From contig NZ_JARXIA010000004.1 of the NCBI RefSeq assembly GCF_031127875.1, forward strand, positions 238,857 through 302,856: 64,000 nucleotides of DNA, written 5' to 3'. Source of the DNA: Pelagicoccus sp. SDUM812005 (GTDB taxonomy: Bacteria > Verrucomicrobiota > Verrucomicrobiia > Opitutales > Opitutaceae). Positions 1-8,639 of this stretch are shown piece by piece (the stretch's first letter is position 1; every line of letters starts with the position of its first letter). Under the pieces are notes generated by a model. The model searched no databases. It saw only the letters and a list, made by a program, of their open reading frames with translations, and was not told where the DNA came from. The translations under genes and the position numbers were made by a program.

Positions 1-103
1 AATCGGCCTATTGGCCAGAAATGGCTCCGCGACCCGTGCGATCGCATTAATCGCTCGAAATTATGGATGCGTCGCATCGATGGACTCGCGTTAAGGCGAA
101 ACG

Positions 104-129
104 TAAAAGCCTCCGCGGGGAACGGAGGC
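104..129 (-). terminator. Intrinsic terminator after the barrel gene
   Basis: On the minus strand a 7-bp perfect stem (GCCTCCG, 129-123; CGGAGGC, 115-109) with a 7-base loop is followed by four T residues (108-105). It lies 60 bases past the stop of the minus-strand gene ending at 189, as expected for its rho-independent terminator. The T tract is short, so efficiency may be modest. The rest of bases 1-188 shows no credible gene. Confidence 0.55.
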
Positions 130-188
130 GAGCAGGAAAGTCGGAAAGGAGCGCGGGAGTTCTGAGTTAGGCTCTCGGCTTTTATATA

Positions 189-1148
189 TTATAGCACGCT
201 TTCTTCGGGGGGCGGTTTGGCTCGGTTGAGGCGCCAGCGGACGCTGAGGCCTACGCCGAAATCGCTGCCGTACTCTTCTTCTTCGATTTGGGAAAGGTCG
301 TATTCGAGATCGAGGGTGATTTCGAAATGCCCAACGAGGCGCCGAAAGTAGGGAGTTCCTTCTGGGGGAAACCAAGTTACGCTGGGCACTATCTTGAGCC
401 CGTCGTCCGAACCGCCGTCGAGCCGGTCGGTTTTGTATTCGAAGCTCAGTCCGTAGCGGAATTCGCCCTGCGGCTGGTAGATGATCCCGGGCTGGAAGAT
501 GGCGAGGGAGGGGGGATCGTCTACGGGAGTCCTGTTTTCTCGTCGGTCCTTGCCGACCCAGCTGTATTGGAACGTCGAATACGCGAGCCAGCGGTTGCGG
601 CGGTCCAAGGCGTAGGCGGCGGTGAGGTAGGGCATGTATTGGTCGTAGCTTTCGCGCAGCAAGGGCGAGGGGATCTCTTCCAGGGGGATCTTGCCGTCGA
701 AGCCGGCCGCGAGGGAGAAGCGTCCGTCGAGCATGTCGTCTATGCGTTGCTTCAGTCCGAAGGTGAAGTAGCCGTCGCTGCTGACCGCATCGCTGTCGAA
801 GGGATTGGGGAGGTAGGGGATCAGGCCGATCGTACCTTCTCGCTTGTTGGTGAAGCTGTATTCGAATTCGATGGGCAGCCGCACGTAGCTTTCGTGCAGG
901 AAGTCGCTTAGCTTCGGCTTGATATCGATGCTGAAGTCTGTGTCTTCTCCGGTGAAGGGCAAGGGCGCTTTAGATACGGACTCCAGGAGGTTGTAGCCGA
1001 TCTTCTCGTGTTCAGGCAAGTCTTGGGCAGGTAGGCTTGTCGCGGGGATTGCGAGGATGCAGGCGATGGTAGCGAGCCAGAGGGGGCTGCCCGTTCGAGG
1101 GTGGTTGAGTCGAGGGTTTCTGGTTTTGAGCACAGCGTGCAAACGCAT
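189..1148 (-). CDS. Putative outer-membrane beta-barrel protein
   Basis: Unrecognised secreted protein of about 319 residues. The ATG at 1148 is preferred over an upstream start at 1217 because it leads into a basic segment, then a hydrophobic stretch (PLWLATIACILAIPATSLPA) ending at a plausible signal-peptidase site before QDLPEH. The mature part has alternating aromatic and polar residues, frequent Y/F/W and Gly-Asp turns, and ends in a strand-like VGLSVRWRLNR segment, which is typical of barrel proteins though without the classical C-terminal Phe. No enzymatic motif was seen. It is read in the same direction as fur, 111 bases downstream of it, and a terminator follows at 104-129. Fur control is possible but not shown. 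It could equally be a periplasmic beta-rich protein. Confidence 0.6.
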   Translation of the reverse strand: MRLHAVLKTRNPRLNHPRTGSPLWLATIACILAIPATSLPAQDLPEHEKIGYNLLESVSKAPLPFTGEDTDFSIDIKPKLSDFLHESYVRLPIEFEYSFTNKREGTIGLIPYLPNPFDSDAVSSDGYFTFGLKQRIDDMLDGRFSLAAGFDGKIPLEEIPSPLLRESYDQYMPYLTAAYALDRRNRWLAYSTFQYSWVGKDRRENRTPVDDPPSLAIFQPGIIYQPQGEFRYGLSFEYKTDRLDGGSDDGLKIVPSVTWFPPEGTPYFRRLVGHFEITLDLEYDLSQIEEEEYGSDFGVGLSVRWRLNRAKPPPEESVL

Positions 1149-1259
1149 TTTGAGCGCCAACTGAGCGGGACTCGCGTAGCTCCCTTGCAATCTGGGACGA
1201 GTGACGCGGTGGGCCAATGCAAAGCGCCTGCGAAGGAGGCTTTTTGCACGGTGCGGTTG

Positions 1260-1733
1260 CTATTCGGGAACCTCGTTGCCCTTTTTGCAGACGCCGTTGG
1301 CTTTCAGTTCTTCGCAGGAGGCGGTGACTTGCAGGCGTTGGCTGATGGGGGTCAGTCCCAGCTTTCCGGATACGCTGCTGCCGTACCATTGGAGGAAGGG
1401 GGCGCTGATCTCGAAGATCTTTTGGCAGTCGTTGCAGATGACCTGGGCCTTGTGCGGATCTTCCTCCGTGTTGGGCATGTAGTACATCGTGCTGGAGCCG
1501 ATGTCGACCTCGCGCACGAGGTTGCCTTCCACTAGGATGGGAAGGGAGCGGTAGACGGTGGCGCGGGACACGGTACGGTCGATTTCACGGGCCTTGTCCA
1601 GCAATTCCTCTGCGGTGAAGTGCGAGGTCTCCTTGAAGACTGCCTCGAAGATTGCCATGCGCTGCCCAGTCATGCGCAGGTTGTGCTTCACCAAGTAGCT
1701 TTTGAACTTTTCTCTGCAGTCGTCGATCGTCAC
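1260..1733 (-). CDS. Fur-family metalloregulator
   Basis: A 157-residue Fur-superfamily repressor. The N-terminal winged helix has the family signature MTGQRMAIFEAV (21-32) and recognition-helix region VSRATVYRSLPIL (55-67). The dimerisation half carries the structural-zinc pair C100xxC103 and a second pair C140/C149. H38 (in TSHFTAEEL) and H94 are the only obvious metal-site histidines; the HHHH cluster usual in iron-sensing Fur is reduced to PHK, and the usual HRLEI histidine is Q (SQRLQV). The subgroup (Fur, PerR or Zur) therefore cannot be assigned. The predicted start is GTG at 1733; no clear Shine-Dalgarno precedes it. A nested palindrome begins four bases upstream, so autoregulation is likely. 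Confidence 0.85.
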   Translation of the reverse strand: MTIDDCREKFKSYLVKHNLRMTGQRMAIFEAVFKETSHFTAEELLDKAREIDRTVSRATVYRSLPILVEGNLVREVDIGSSTMYYMPNTEEDPHKAQVICNDCQKIFEISAPFLQWYGSSVSGKLGLTPISQRLQVTASCEELKANGVCKKGNEVPE

Positions 1734-1736
1734 TGG

Positions 1737-1790
1737 GCGAATCTCAATACGTTCTCAATAGCTGTCAATTGAGAATGTCTTGAGATTCGC
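1737..1790 (-). promoter_or_regulatory. Nested palindromic operator upstream of the fur-family gene
   Basis: Two inverted repeats share one centre (1763.5). The outer pair is GCGAATCTCAA (1737-1747) with TTGAGATTCGC (1780-1790), 11 of 11 matched. The inner pair is TTCTCAAT (1752-1759) with ATTGAGAA (1768-1775), 8 of 8 matched. This yields four TCTCAA-type half-sites, paired 11 bases apart on each side, about one helical turn. It lies between the regulator and the large secreted-protein gene ending at 1805, directly before the regulator start. The arrangement fits co-operative binding of two dimers and autoregulation; this is inferred from symmetry only. Confidence 0.55.
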
Positions 1791-1804
1791 TTGTTGCGGG
1801 AATC

Positions 1805-4800
1805 TTAGTTGCTGGGAAAAACGGGGACGACTTTGAAGAAGACGGCTTCCGTGCCGATGTCCACGGTGCTCTCGATGGATCCGTCGACCAGGGTGAATTC
1901 CTGGAACTCAGTCCAGGTTTCGAGATCGGGCGAGGTTTGCAGGCTCCAGACGTCGTGGTCGTCGCTCTCTATGCGGATGCGCAGCTGGCCGGGTTCTCCG
2001 GTGGCTTCGCTGCTTAGGGTGGCCTGGGTGGAAGATTCGAATACGGCGCTGACCGTGGTGTCGCCGTAGATGATGACGTTTGTGTTGGCTGAGCTGGCGG
2101 ATTCCACGGATTCGCCGTTCCAGCGTAGGAACTGGAAGCCGTTTGGCGTTGCGGCCTCGATCGGGACTTCGGCTCCGAGCTCGAAGGTGCCGCTGCCGGC
2201 GCCGCCTTCGACGGTGAGTTCGTAGGTCTCGGTGATTTCGTAGACGGGAGTGAGTTGGTAGGAGTTGCTCAGGGTGAGGGTCTGGGTAGGTGAAGTGGGA
2301 TCGGCGAGAGTGGCTCCCTCCCAGCGTAGGAAGGTGAGTCCGTCCTTTTCGGCGGGCGCTTCGAAGGAGACTTCGGTATTGCGGTCGTAGAAGCGTTCGA
2401 AGGCGTCGCGTCCGTCGGCTCGTTGGTTGCGGTCGGGATCGAGGATCTTGATCTCGGGCATGAGACCGTTGGCGGCGGGCGAGATCTTGAGGGACTTGAT
2501 GAACTCGCTTTTTGCGGTGAAGTCGTATCTCAGGCGGACTTTGGCGCTGTTGAGCGTCACTTTGGCGCCGGTCGTGTTGATTTCGCTGCTGACGAGCAGG
2601 TCAGCGTTCACGGCGGGGCGGGTATAGATCAGGATGTCGTTGGGGTCCTTGTCGACGAGGACTCCGATGAGGGATTGGGATGCGGCGGAGGGCGAGGTTT
2701 GCTCGATCATCTCGCTGAGGAATTGGTAGACGGATTTCCAGGTGATAGCGCTTCGGGTCCGTTCGCTGTAGTGACGGAATAGATACGTGTGGCCATCTTT
2801 CTGCAAGCGAGAGAGTCCTGAGTGTTTGAATACAAGACTGTAGGCGTTGGCTGCAGGCGTGTCGGGATCTCGAGTCAGGTCCATCTCTGTGACTTCAAGG
2901 CCAGTGATGCGAAGGTTTTCCTCGGATTCTGGAAAGAGGTCGAGGTCGGCTAGGTTGATGCGGGCGACTTCGCCGGCGTTGATTTGGTCGATCGCGCTTT
3001 GGGGGAGTTCGAAGAGAACGGAGATCGACTGCTCGGATGGGTTTTCGTTGGCCTCGTTGAGGATAGCTTCCGCTACGGCGCTGATCTGGCTCTCGTAGAC
3101 GGCTTTGAGGTCGCTGAATTGCTCGGAGGAAATTTCCGCTTGGTTCTGGTTGTTTCCGGCGAGCGCCACGATTTCGTCGAAGATGTCCTGCATGTTTAGG
3201 GTTCCTGGATAGGACTCGAGGCGGCGGTAGGCGTAAGCCCGCGACATAAAGTAGTGGTATTTGAGCAGGCGTTCTTCCGCTCGGGCGTTCATGTCGTCGA
3301 GGAAGCTTAGGGTCGTGGGGTCGAGTTTGTCTGACTCGGCGCCGATCTCAGAGTTGAGTTGGCTAATGATGCGTAGGCTGCGAGCGACTTGGATCGGTAG
3401 GATGGTAATCTTTTGCAGCAGTTCGGAGATCTGGGAAGCGAAGTCGCGTTTGGTTTCGTTGAGCTTGTCCAAGTCCTTTTTGAGGGAGCGGTATTGGGGG
3501 TGGTCGGCGAGGAGGCGTTGCATTTCCGCTTTCACGTCGGGATCGGCGGCCTTGTCGGAGAGCATGAGGCCGCCTACGTCCTGAGCGAGTTCGAGCAAGG
3601 GGCCTCGCGAGGCCTTGAGGGCGGCGCGGACTTCGGGGTCGTCGGCGAGGTCGCCGTCGCTGGTGTCGATGCCTCCCATCGCGCTTTGGGCCGCTTGGCC
3701 CTTGGGCAATGCGTTGCCGGCTGCGAATCCGGTGGCAGCGCCGGTGCCGACGTCGATGGCGTTTTCTTCCCAGGATTTGTTGGGGTCGATGTCGGCGGCT
3801 GCGGCGACGGCTCCGCCGGCGGCGCCGAGGGCGGGCTGGTAGACTGGGATCATCTGAGCGATCTTGCCGAGGGTGCGTGCGGCTTTCTTGGCGGCGGCGA
3901 TGCGCTTGGCTTTTTTGAGAACTTCTTTTTCGACTGCTTTGATCTTGTTTATGACGCGGTCAATTTCGTATTGGAGCTCCTCGGCCTGCACGCGTACGCC
4001 AGGAATCTCTTCCACGGCATTACTGTAGGCTTCTCTGTCCTGGTCGATTTGGTCGAGCAGCTGCTCTCGCATCTTCTTCATGCCGTCGACCCGCTTTTCG
4101 ATGCTGTCGGCTATGTTGCCCAGCCAGTAGTTGAGGTACATGACTCGCAGGGCGCGGTCGATTTCCTGTTCGAAGGCGGCGTAGTTGACTTCGAAGGACA
4201 GCATGGGAACCCAGCCGGCCGGGTTTCCGAAGAAGTCGAGGTTGTTGTCCAGCCGAGCTTTTAGGGTAACCATCTCGTCGCGGATTTCCTCGAGGGCGTC
4301 GATCCTTTCGGCCTCGAGCTGGTCCCAGCCGGGGCTGGCTTCCGCTTCTTCGAGGGCTGCCAGGTAGCGTTTCAGTTCGTCGAATACGAAGGTGATATGT
4401 CCGTCGAGGTAGGCGTCGCGCAGGACGATGAGTCCATAGCGGAGCGCTTCGGGAGAAACCCAAAGCGGTTCGCTTTCGGCTGCGATGGTGACGGAGCCAG
4501 CCGTTCCGGATCCGTTGGCGGCGGGTGCGGGCGCGTCGTCGCCGTAGCGAGTCCGCAAGGTACGCGGGTACCCGCTATTGGAGGTGGCTGAACCGTCCGG
4601 GATCCAGCCGTCGAGGATGGTGAATTTCAGTTTTTGGTTTCCGGACCAGACGTAGGCAGTTTCCTGGTAGTTGTTGCCCAGTTTGAAGCGAGTGCCGCGT
4701 CCGCCATCGGCGTCTGCCGCCATGTCGCCTGCGGCGCCGGGGCTGTTGTCGATATAGCCCCGGAGGTCTAGGTTTCCTCGAAAGTCCCCTCCGTCGCCTC

Positions 4801-6010
4801 CGCGACCCGGTCTTCCAGGTGAGGATGCATCGCCGCCTTTATGGGAGTTGGGCATGGTACTGCCCCAGGCGTTGTAGAAGTCGAAACTTGTTTTGGTTCG
4901 GGAGGAGGGGCCGTACTGGTCGGGGGCTACGCCTGCGTCTCCGGAAAAGGTGAGTTTGTAGGCGAGCAGGCCATTATAGCCACGTTCGGAGTAGACGGTG
5001 ATGGCGTCGTTGTTGGATTTATCCGTCCCGTCTTTTCCGGGAGAGGCGGCGCGGCCTTTCCCGCCGCCAAGAAAGAAGCGTGTTTCGGTGCCGTCGGCGA
5101 CGAAGGATTTTAGGTAGAGGGTGAGGTTGCCGCCGCGATTGCCGGCGTCGGCTTCGGACATGAATCCTGTTTCGCCTGCTGCGGGCGGGCGGACGCCGGC
5201 AGCGGGCAGGAGAGGGGTCGTGGAGAGGGTCGTGGTTTCGCCTTCGCCGTCCTCGAAGGTGAGGGTGAGGGCGTGGAGGGAGACGTCGGTTTGCGGGAGG
5301 TGGAGGCTATCGCGGATGATGAGGTGGTCGGCGAAGATTTCTAGGCGTTCGATGTTCTGGTTGGGGGAGGTGGCGGGGTCGTAGTGGATCTTTTCGAAGA
5401 GGCCATTGGGATGGTCTTTCTCCAGGATGATGGTGCGGCCGGAGATAGTGACGGCTCGCGTTTCGGGGCGATCCGCTTCGTTGAACCAGACCGAGGTGTC
5501 GCCAGAGGGTTCGCCGGCGGGCGTGGCGACTGTTTCGGAATAGGAAAAGTACTTGTCGTTTTCTTCGTCGTTGGGGAGGGGGGCTCCGGGCTCCAGGCCG
5601 AAGGCTTCCACTTCTGCGGGGAGCTGCTGAATCGGCTCGATATCGACTTCGGCTACGATCGGGGTGCCGTCTCCTATGGCGAGGAAGGCAATGGTGAAGA
5701 CGCTTTCGTCCGTGGCTGCCGGGGTGAAGCTGAAGGTATCGGTTTCCTCGTCGAACGCGATAGGGCCATCGGGCATCTGCGACTCTGAAATGGACATGGT
5801 GATGGCCGGGTTTGCTCCGAGGGCCGAAGCGACGAGGCCGAACTTCAATTGCGTATTGCCTCCGTCGTACCAGATTCGCTGGGCGGGGACGTCGCTGATT
5901 TCGTAGACGGGGTAGTTGGTTTCGTCGGCGAAAGCGGCTACGCTGAGCAAGCAGGGCGTAAGGCCGAGGGAGAGGTATCTTACGAGGTGTAGGGAAGGGA
6001 AACTTAGCAT
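1805..6010 (-). CDS. Giant secreted protein: Ig-like, Gly-rich, coiled-coil and InlB-type repeats
   Basis: A 1401-residue secreted protein of unknown function. Residues 1-28 are a signal peptide (cleavage near AFA/DE). About 35-130 resembles a putative-Ig/cadherin-like fold (FDEETDTFSFTPA). About 270-510 is Gly/Asp-rich and beta-prone. About 530-720 and 820-960 are long charged helices with coiled-coil character, separated near 715-770 by a small-residue hydrophobic segment (ALGAAGGAVAAAADI, then GTGAATGFAAGNALP). Two divergent InlB-type repeats follow near 1210-1330, each with an FLRW core and an ending like TPVYE or SAVFE. The last ~60 residues carry the verrucomicrobial LQTSPDLETWTEF module. 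No catalytic motif was recognised. The helix-hydrophobic-helix centre could insert into membranes or be purely structural. It appears monocistronic. Confidence 0.7.
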   Translation of the reverse strand: MLSFPSLHLVRYLSLGLTPCLLSVAAFADETNYPVYEISDVPAQRIWYDGGNTQLKFGLVASALGANPAITMSISESQMPDGPIAFDEETDTFSFTPAATDESVFTIAFLAIGDGTPIVAEVDIEPIQQLPAEVEAFGLEPGAPLPNDEENDKYFSYSETVATPAGEPSGDTSVWFNEADRPETRAVTISGRTIILEKDHPNGLFEKIHYDPATSPNQNIERLEIFADHLIIRDSLHLPQTDVSLHALTLTFEDGEGETTTLSTTPLLPAAGVRPPAAGETGFMSEADAGNRGGNLTLYLKSFVADGTETRFFLGGGKGRAASPGKDGTDKSNNDAITVYSERGYNGLLAYKLTFSGDAGVAPDQYGPSSRTKTSFDFYNAWGSTMPNSHKGGDASSPGRPGRGGDGGDFRGNLDLRGYIDNSPGAAGDMAADADGGRGTRFKLGNNYQETAYVWSGNQKLKFTILDGWIPDGSATSNSGYPRTLRTRYGDDAPAPAANGSGTAGSVTIAAESEPLWVSPEALRYGLIVLRDAYLDGHITFVFDELKRYLAALEEAEASPGWDQLEAERIDALEEIRDEMVTLKARLDNNLDFFGNPAGWVPMLSFEVNYAAFEQEIDRALRVMYLNYWLGNIADSIEKRVDGMKKMREQLLDQIDQDREAYSNAVEEIPGVRVQAEELQYEIDRVINKIKAVEKEVLKKAKRIAAAKKAARTLGKIAQMIPVYQPALGAAGGAVAAAADIDPNKSWEENAIDVGTGAATGFAAGNALPKGQAAQSAMGGIDTSDGDLADDPEVRAALKASRGPLLELAQDVGGLMLSDKAADPDVKAEMQRLLADHPQYRSLKKDLDKLNETKRDFASQISELLQKITILPIQVARSLRIISQLNSEIGAESDKLDPTTLSFLDDMNARAEERLLKYHYFMSRAYAYRRLESYPGTLNMQDIFDEIVALAGNNQNQAEISSEQFSDLKAVYESQISAVAEAILNEANENPSEQSISVLFELPQSAIDQINAGEVARINLADLDLFPESEENLRITGLEVTEMDLTRDPDTPAANAYSLVFKHSGLSRLQKDGHTYLFRHYSERTRSAITWKSVYQFLSEMIEQTSPSAASQSLIGVLVDKDPNDILIYTRPAVNADLLVSSEINTTGAKVTLNSAKVRLRYDFTAKSEFIKSLKISPAANGLMPEIKILDPDRNQRADGRDAFERFYDRNTEVSFEAPAEKDGLTFLRWEGATLADPTSPTQTLTLSNSYQLTPVYEITETYELTVEGGAGSGTFELGAEVPIEAATPNGFQFLRWNGESVESASSANTNVIIYGDTTVSAVFESSTQATLSSEATGEPGQLRIRIESDDHDVWSLQTSPDLETWTEFQEFTLVDGSIESTVDIGTEAVFFKVVPVFPSN

Positions 6011-6271
6011 CTTGGCGGACGTTGAGGAGAGTGCCGGTTGGAGGCGGGAGGATTCGGTAACAACTGCAGCTTTAGGCAGCCCGCTCTAGATAGCCTTTCT
6101 CAGGAGAAATCTTCAAGAATTTATACGTTTTTTACCAACCTAAGCGAATGCGCCTAGTGTTGGCATCCGAGGACAATTTTTTTCATTTCAGGAAGGAAGC
6201 GGCTCGAAGTCGTAAGGGGTGCCTGTATGGTACGCCTTTTTTGTCGAGGGGCGCTCTCGGCGTTCCTTCCT

Positions 6272-8521
6272 ATGAGTCTTGATACGACAGTGGTTTGCGT
6301 GTGGCTGATGTCCGGTTTCGACCGGCCGCTGCACTATCGGCTGCCGGATTCGATGTCTGATGCGGCGCAACCGGGGTCGCTGGTGAACGTGCCCTTGGGG
6401 CGGCGCCAGACCATCGGGCTTATCGTGGAAAAGGGCTGCGAGCCGGACCTGCCGTTGATGCAACTGAAGTTGGTGCTCAACCTCGTGTATCCGACTCCGG
6501 TGATGACTCCGGCTTTGCTGAAGCTGGGGGCTTGGCTGCGCCAGTACTATGGGGCGTCGATCCAGAATGTATTGGAAACGATGATACCGGGCCCGGTGCG
6601 GCAGGGCATGCGGGCGAAGGAGGAGAAGTATGTCACGGCGGTTAAGGGCTTGGACGAGGCGGTGTTGCAGGCTTTGGAAAGGAAGGCGCCCAAACAGTTC
6701 GAGTTGTACCAGTTTCTGGCCCAGCAGTTCGCTCCGCAAAAGAAGAGCCTGGTCTTGAGTCGGCTGGGGGCCTCGCCTGCGGCGTATACGGGACTGCTCA
6801 AGAAGGGCTGCATCAAGGAGGAGGCCCGCAAGGTCGAGCGCGTGGCGTACGACGACGAGTTGGGCGACGTGGAGTACGCCTCCAAGCAGGAGATCGTGCT
6901 CAACGAGGAGCAACAGGCCTGCTACGAAGGCATTGCGGAAAGCGTGCGTGCGGGGAAGTTCACTACCCACTTGCTCTACGGGGTTACGGGGTCGGGGAAG
7001 ACGGAAGTTTACATCGCTGCCATGGAGGAGGCGCTGAAGGCGGGAAAGAGCGTGCTGTTTCTGGTGCCGGAGGTGGCCCTCACGCCGCAAACGGTAGGGC
7101 GGCTGCGTTCCCGCTTCACCGAGCACAAGGATGCCCATGCGGTGGTGTGGCATAGCAGCTTGTCGGACGGAGAGCGGCTGGATGCGTGGATGGCTTTGGC
7201 GAACGGGTCGGCGCGGGTGGTGGTCGGCGCTCGCTCCGCGGTCTTCGCTCCCTTGCCGAACTTGGGATTGGTCATCGTGGACGAGGAACACGAGCCGGCT
7301 TTCAAGCAGGACGAGACGCCGCGCTACCATGGGCGGGACGTGGCGGTGTATCGCTCGTATTTGGAGAACGTGGTTTGCGTGTTGGGGAGCGCGACGCCGT
7401 CGCTGGAAACCTACCGCAACGTGAAGCTGGGCAAGTACAAGGAGAACCGCTTGACCAAGCGCATCGACGATCGCCAGTTGCCCATGATGCACGTGGTGGA
7501 CATGCGGATCGAAATGATGCGTACCCGAAAACCGGTTACGATCTCTTCCTTGCTGGCGGAGAAGCTGCGGGATCGCTGGGAGAAGGGGGAGCAGAGCATC
7601 TTGTTCATCAACCGTCGCGGCTACAATTCCAGCATGCTGTGCAACGAGTGCGGCCACGTGGAGGAGTGCAAGCACTGCAGCATTCCGATGACCTTCCACC
7701 GCAGCGACAATACCTTGAAGTGCCACCTTTGCGGGCACGAGGCGGAGCCGCCTTGGCGTTGCCCCGAGTGCAAGAGCGACTCGATCCGCGGCAAGGGCAG
7801 CGGGACCCAGCGCATCGAGGACGTGGTGAAGAGTATCTTGCCGCGGGCGAATATCGTGCGGATCGATACCGATACCATGGGCAAGAAGCATCTCTTTCGC
7901 GAGATCTTGGGCGACTTTCGCAAGGGCAAGATCGACTTGCTGGTGGGGACCCAGATGATCGCGAAGGGCTTGGACTTTCCGAACGTGACCTTGGTGGGCA
8001 TGGTGGACGCGGACCTTTCGCTGCACGTGCCGGACTTTCGGGCCAACGAGCGAACTTTCCAGCTGCTGGTGCAGGTGTCGGGGCGGGCCGGGCGTGGCGA
8101 CTTGGCGGGCGAGGTAGTGGTGCAGACCTTTACGCCGCACGCGGAGCCGATCCAGTTCGCGCGGCGCGGGGAGGTGGATGCGTTTCTGGAGGTGGAGATC
8201 GAGTCGCGGGAGCAGTTCCAGTATCCGCCCTTCCGCCATCTGGTGCGGCAGGTTTTTCGGAGCCGCAATGGGGACAAGGCGATGTTTTTCGCGGAGCAGT
8301 TCGCCCGCAAGGTGGAGGCCCGCATGGGAGGCAAGATCGAGATGCGCGGTCCGACGCCGTGCTCGATCGAGAAGATGAAGGACCATTACCGTTTCCACAT
8401 TTGGTACTTCACCCAGAACGTGAGCGGATTGATGCGGGAGCTGAAGGCGGTGGAGGCGGAGGTGCCGCTGCCCAAGGACGTGATGCAGATTTTCGACGTG
8501 GATCCGATGTCGGTAAGTTGA
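6272..8521 (+). CDS. priA: Primosomal protein N' (PriA helicase)
   Basis: A 3'-5' superfamily 2 DNA helicase that restarts stalled replication forks by recognising D-loops and loading the primosome. From the ATG at 6272 it is 749 residues, near the family norm; an ATG at 6227 would add 15 residues. Visible elements are the N-terminal DNA-binding region with FDRPLHYRLP, Walker A GVTGSGKTE (about 237-245), Walker B DEEH (about 336), the eight-cysteine zinc insertion (CNECGHVEECKHC, then CHLCG, then CPECK, about 456-505), and helicase motifs QMIAKGLDFPNVTLVG and QVSGRAGRG. It is convergent with the mechanosensitive channel gene. Nothing unusual is seen. Confidence 0.95.
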   Translation: MSLDTTVVCVWLMSGFDRPLHYRLPDSMSDAAQPGSLVNVPLGRRQTIGLIVEKGCEPDLPLMQLKLVLNLVYPTPVMTPALLKLGAWLRQYYGASIQNVLETMIPGPVRQGMRAKEEKYVTAVKGLDEAVLQALERKAPKQFELYQFLAQQFAPQKKSLVLSRLGASPAAYTGLLKKGCIKEEARKVERVAYDDELGDVEYASKQEIVLNEEQQACYEGIAESVRAGKFTTHLLYGVTGSGKTEVYIAAMEEALKAGKSVLFLVPEVALTPQTVGRLRSRFTEHKDAHAVVWHSSLSDGERLDAWMALANGSARVVVGARSAVFAPLPNLGLVIVDEEHEPAFKQDETPRYHGRDVAVYRSYLENVVCVLGSATPSLETYRNVKLGKYKENRLTKRIDDRQLPMMHVVDMRIEMMRTRKPVTISSLLAEKLRDRWEKGEQSILFINRRGYNSSMLCNECGHVEECKHCSIPMTFHRSDNTLKCHLCGHEAEPPWRCPECKSDSIRGKGSGTQRIEDVVKSILPRANIVRIDTDTMGKKHLFREILGDFRKGKIDLLVGTQMIAKGLDFPNVTLVGMVDADLSLHVPDFRANERTFQLLVQVSGRAGRGDLAGEVVVQTFTPHAEPIQFARRGEVDAFLEVEIESREQFQYPPFRHLVRQVFRSRNGDKAMFFAEQFARKVEARMGGKIEMRGPTPCSIEKMKDHYRFHIWYFTQNVSGLMRELKAVEAEVPLPKDVMQIFDVDPMSVS

Positions 8522-8558
8522 AAATCGCGTTCCCTCCATGCGAAGCGCAGAGCGCGGG

Positions 8559-8587
8559 TTGCAGAATGCATCGCCGAGCTTCTGCAA
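8559..8587. repeat. Inverted repeat between convergent genes
   Basis: TTGCAGAA (8559-8566) and TTCTGCAA (8580-8587) form a perfect 8-bp stem with a 13-base loop, in the 118-base gap between the convergent priA and mscS-type genes. No T tract follows on either side, so a simple intrinsic terminator is doubtful. A GTAGGGAGGAGC segment just after it recalls the GTAG heads of REP-like elements elsewhere in the window. Confidence 0.35.
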
Positions 8588-8639
8588 GCGATTGTAGGGA
8601 GGAGCTTAGAAGGCTGACCCTGCTGGCTTAAGTTCAGCG

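Noticed and set aside
6188..8587. Open frame of 799 codons antisense to priA
   Set aside because: It is the mirror of a strongly supported helicase gene in GC-rich DNA; its product is His/Arg/Leu-rich with no fold-like motif.
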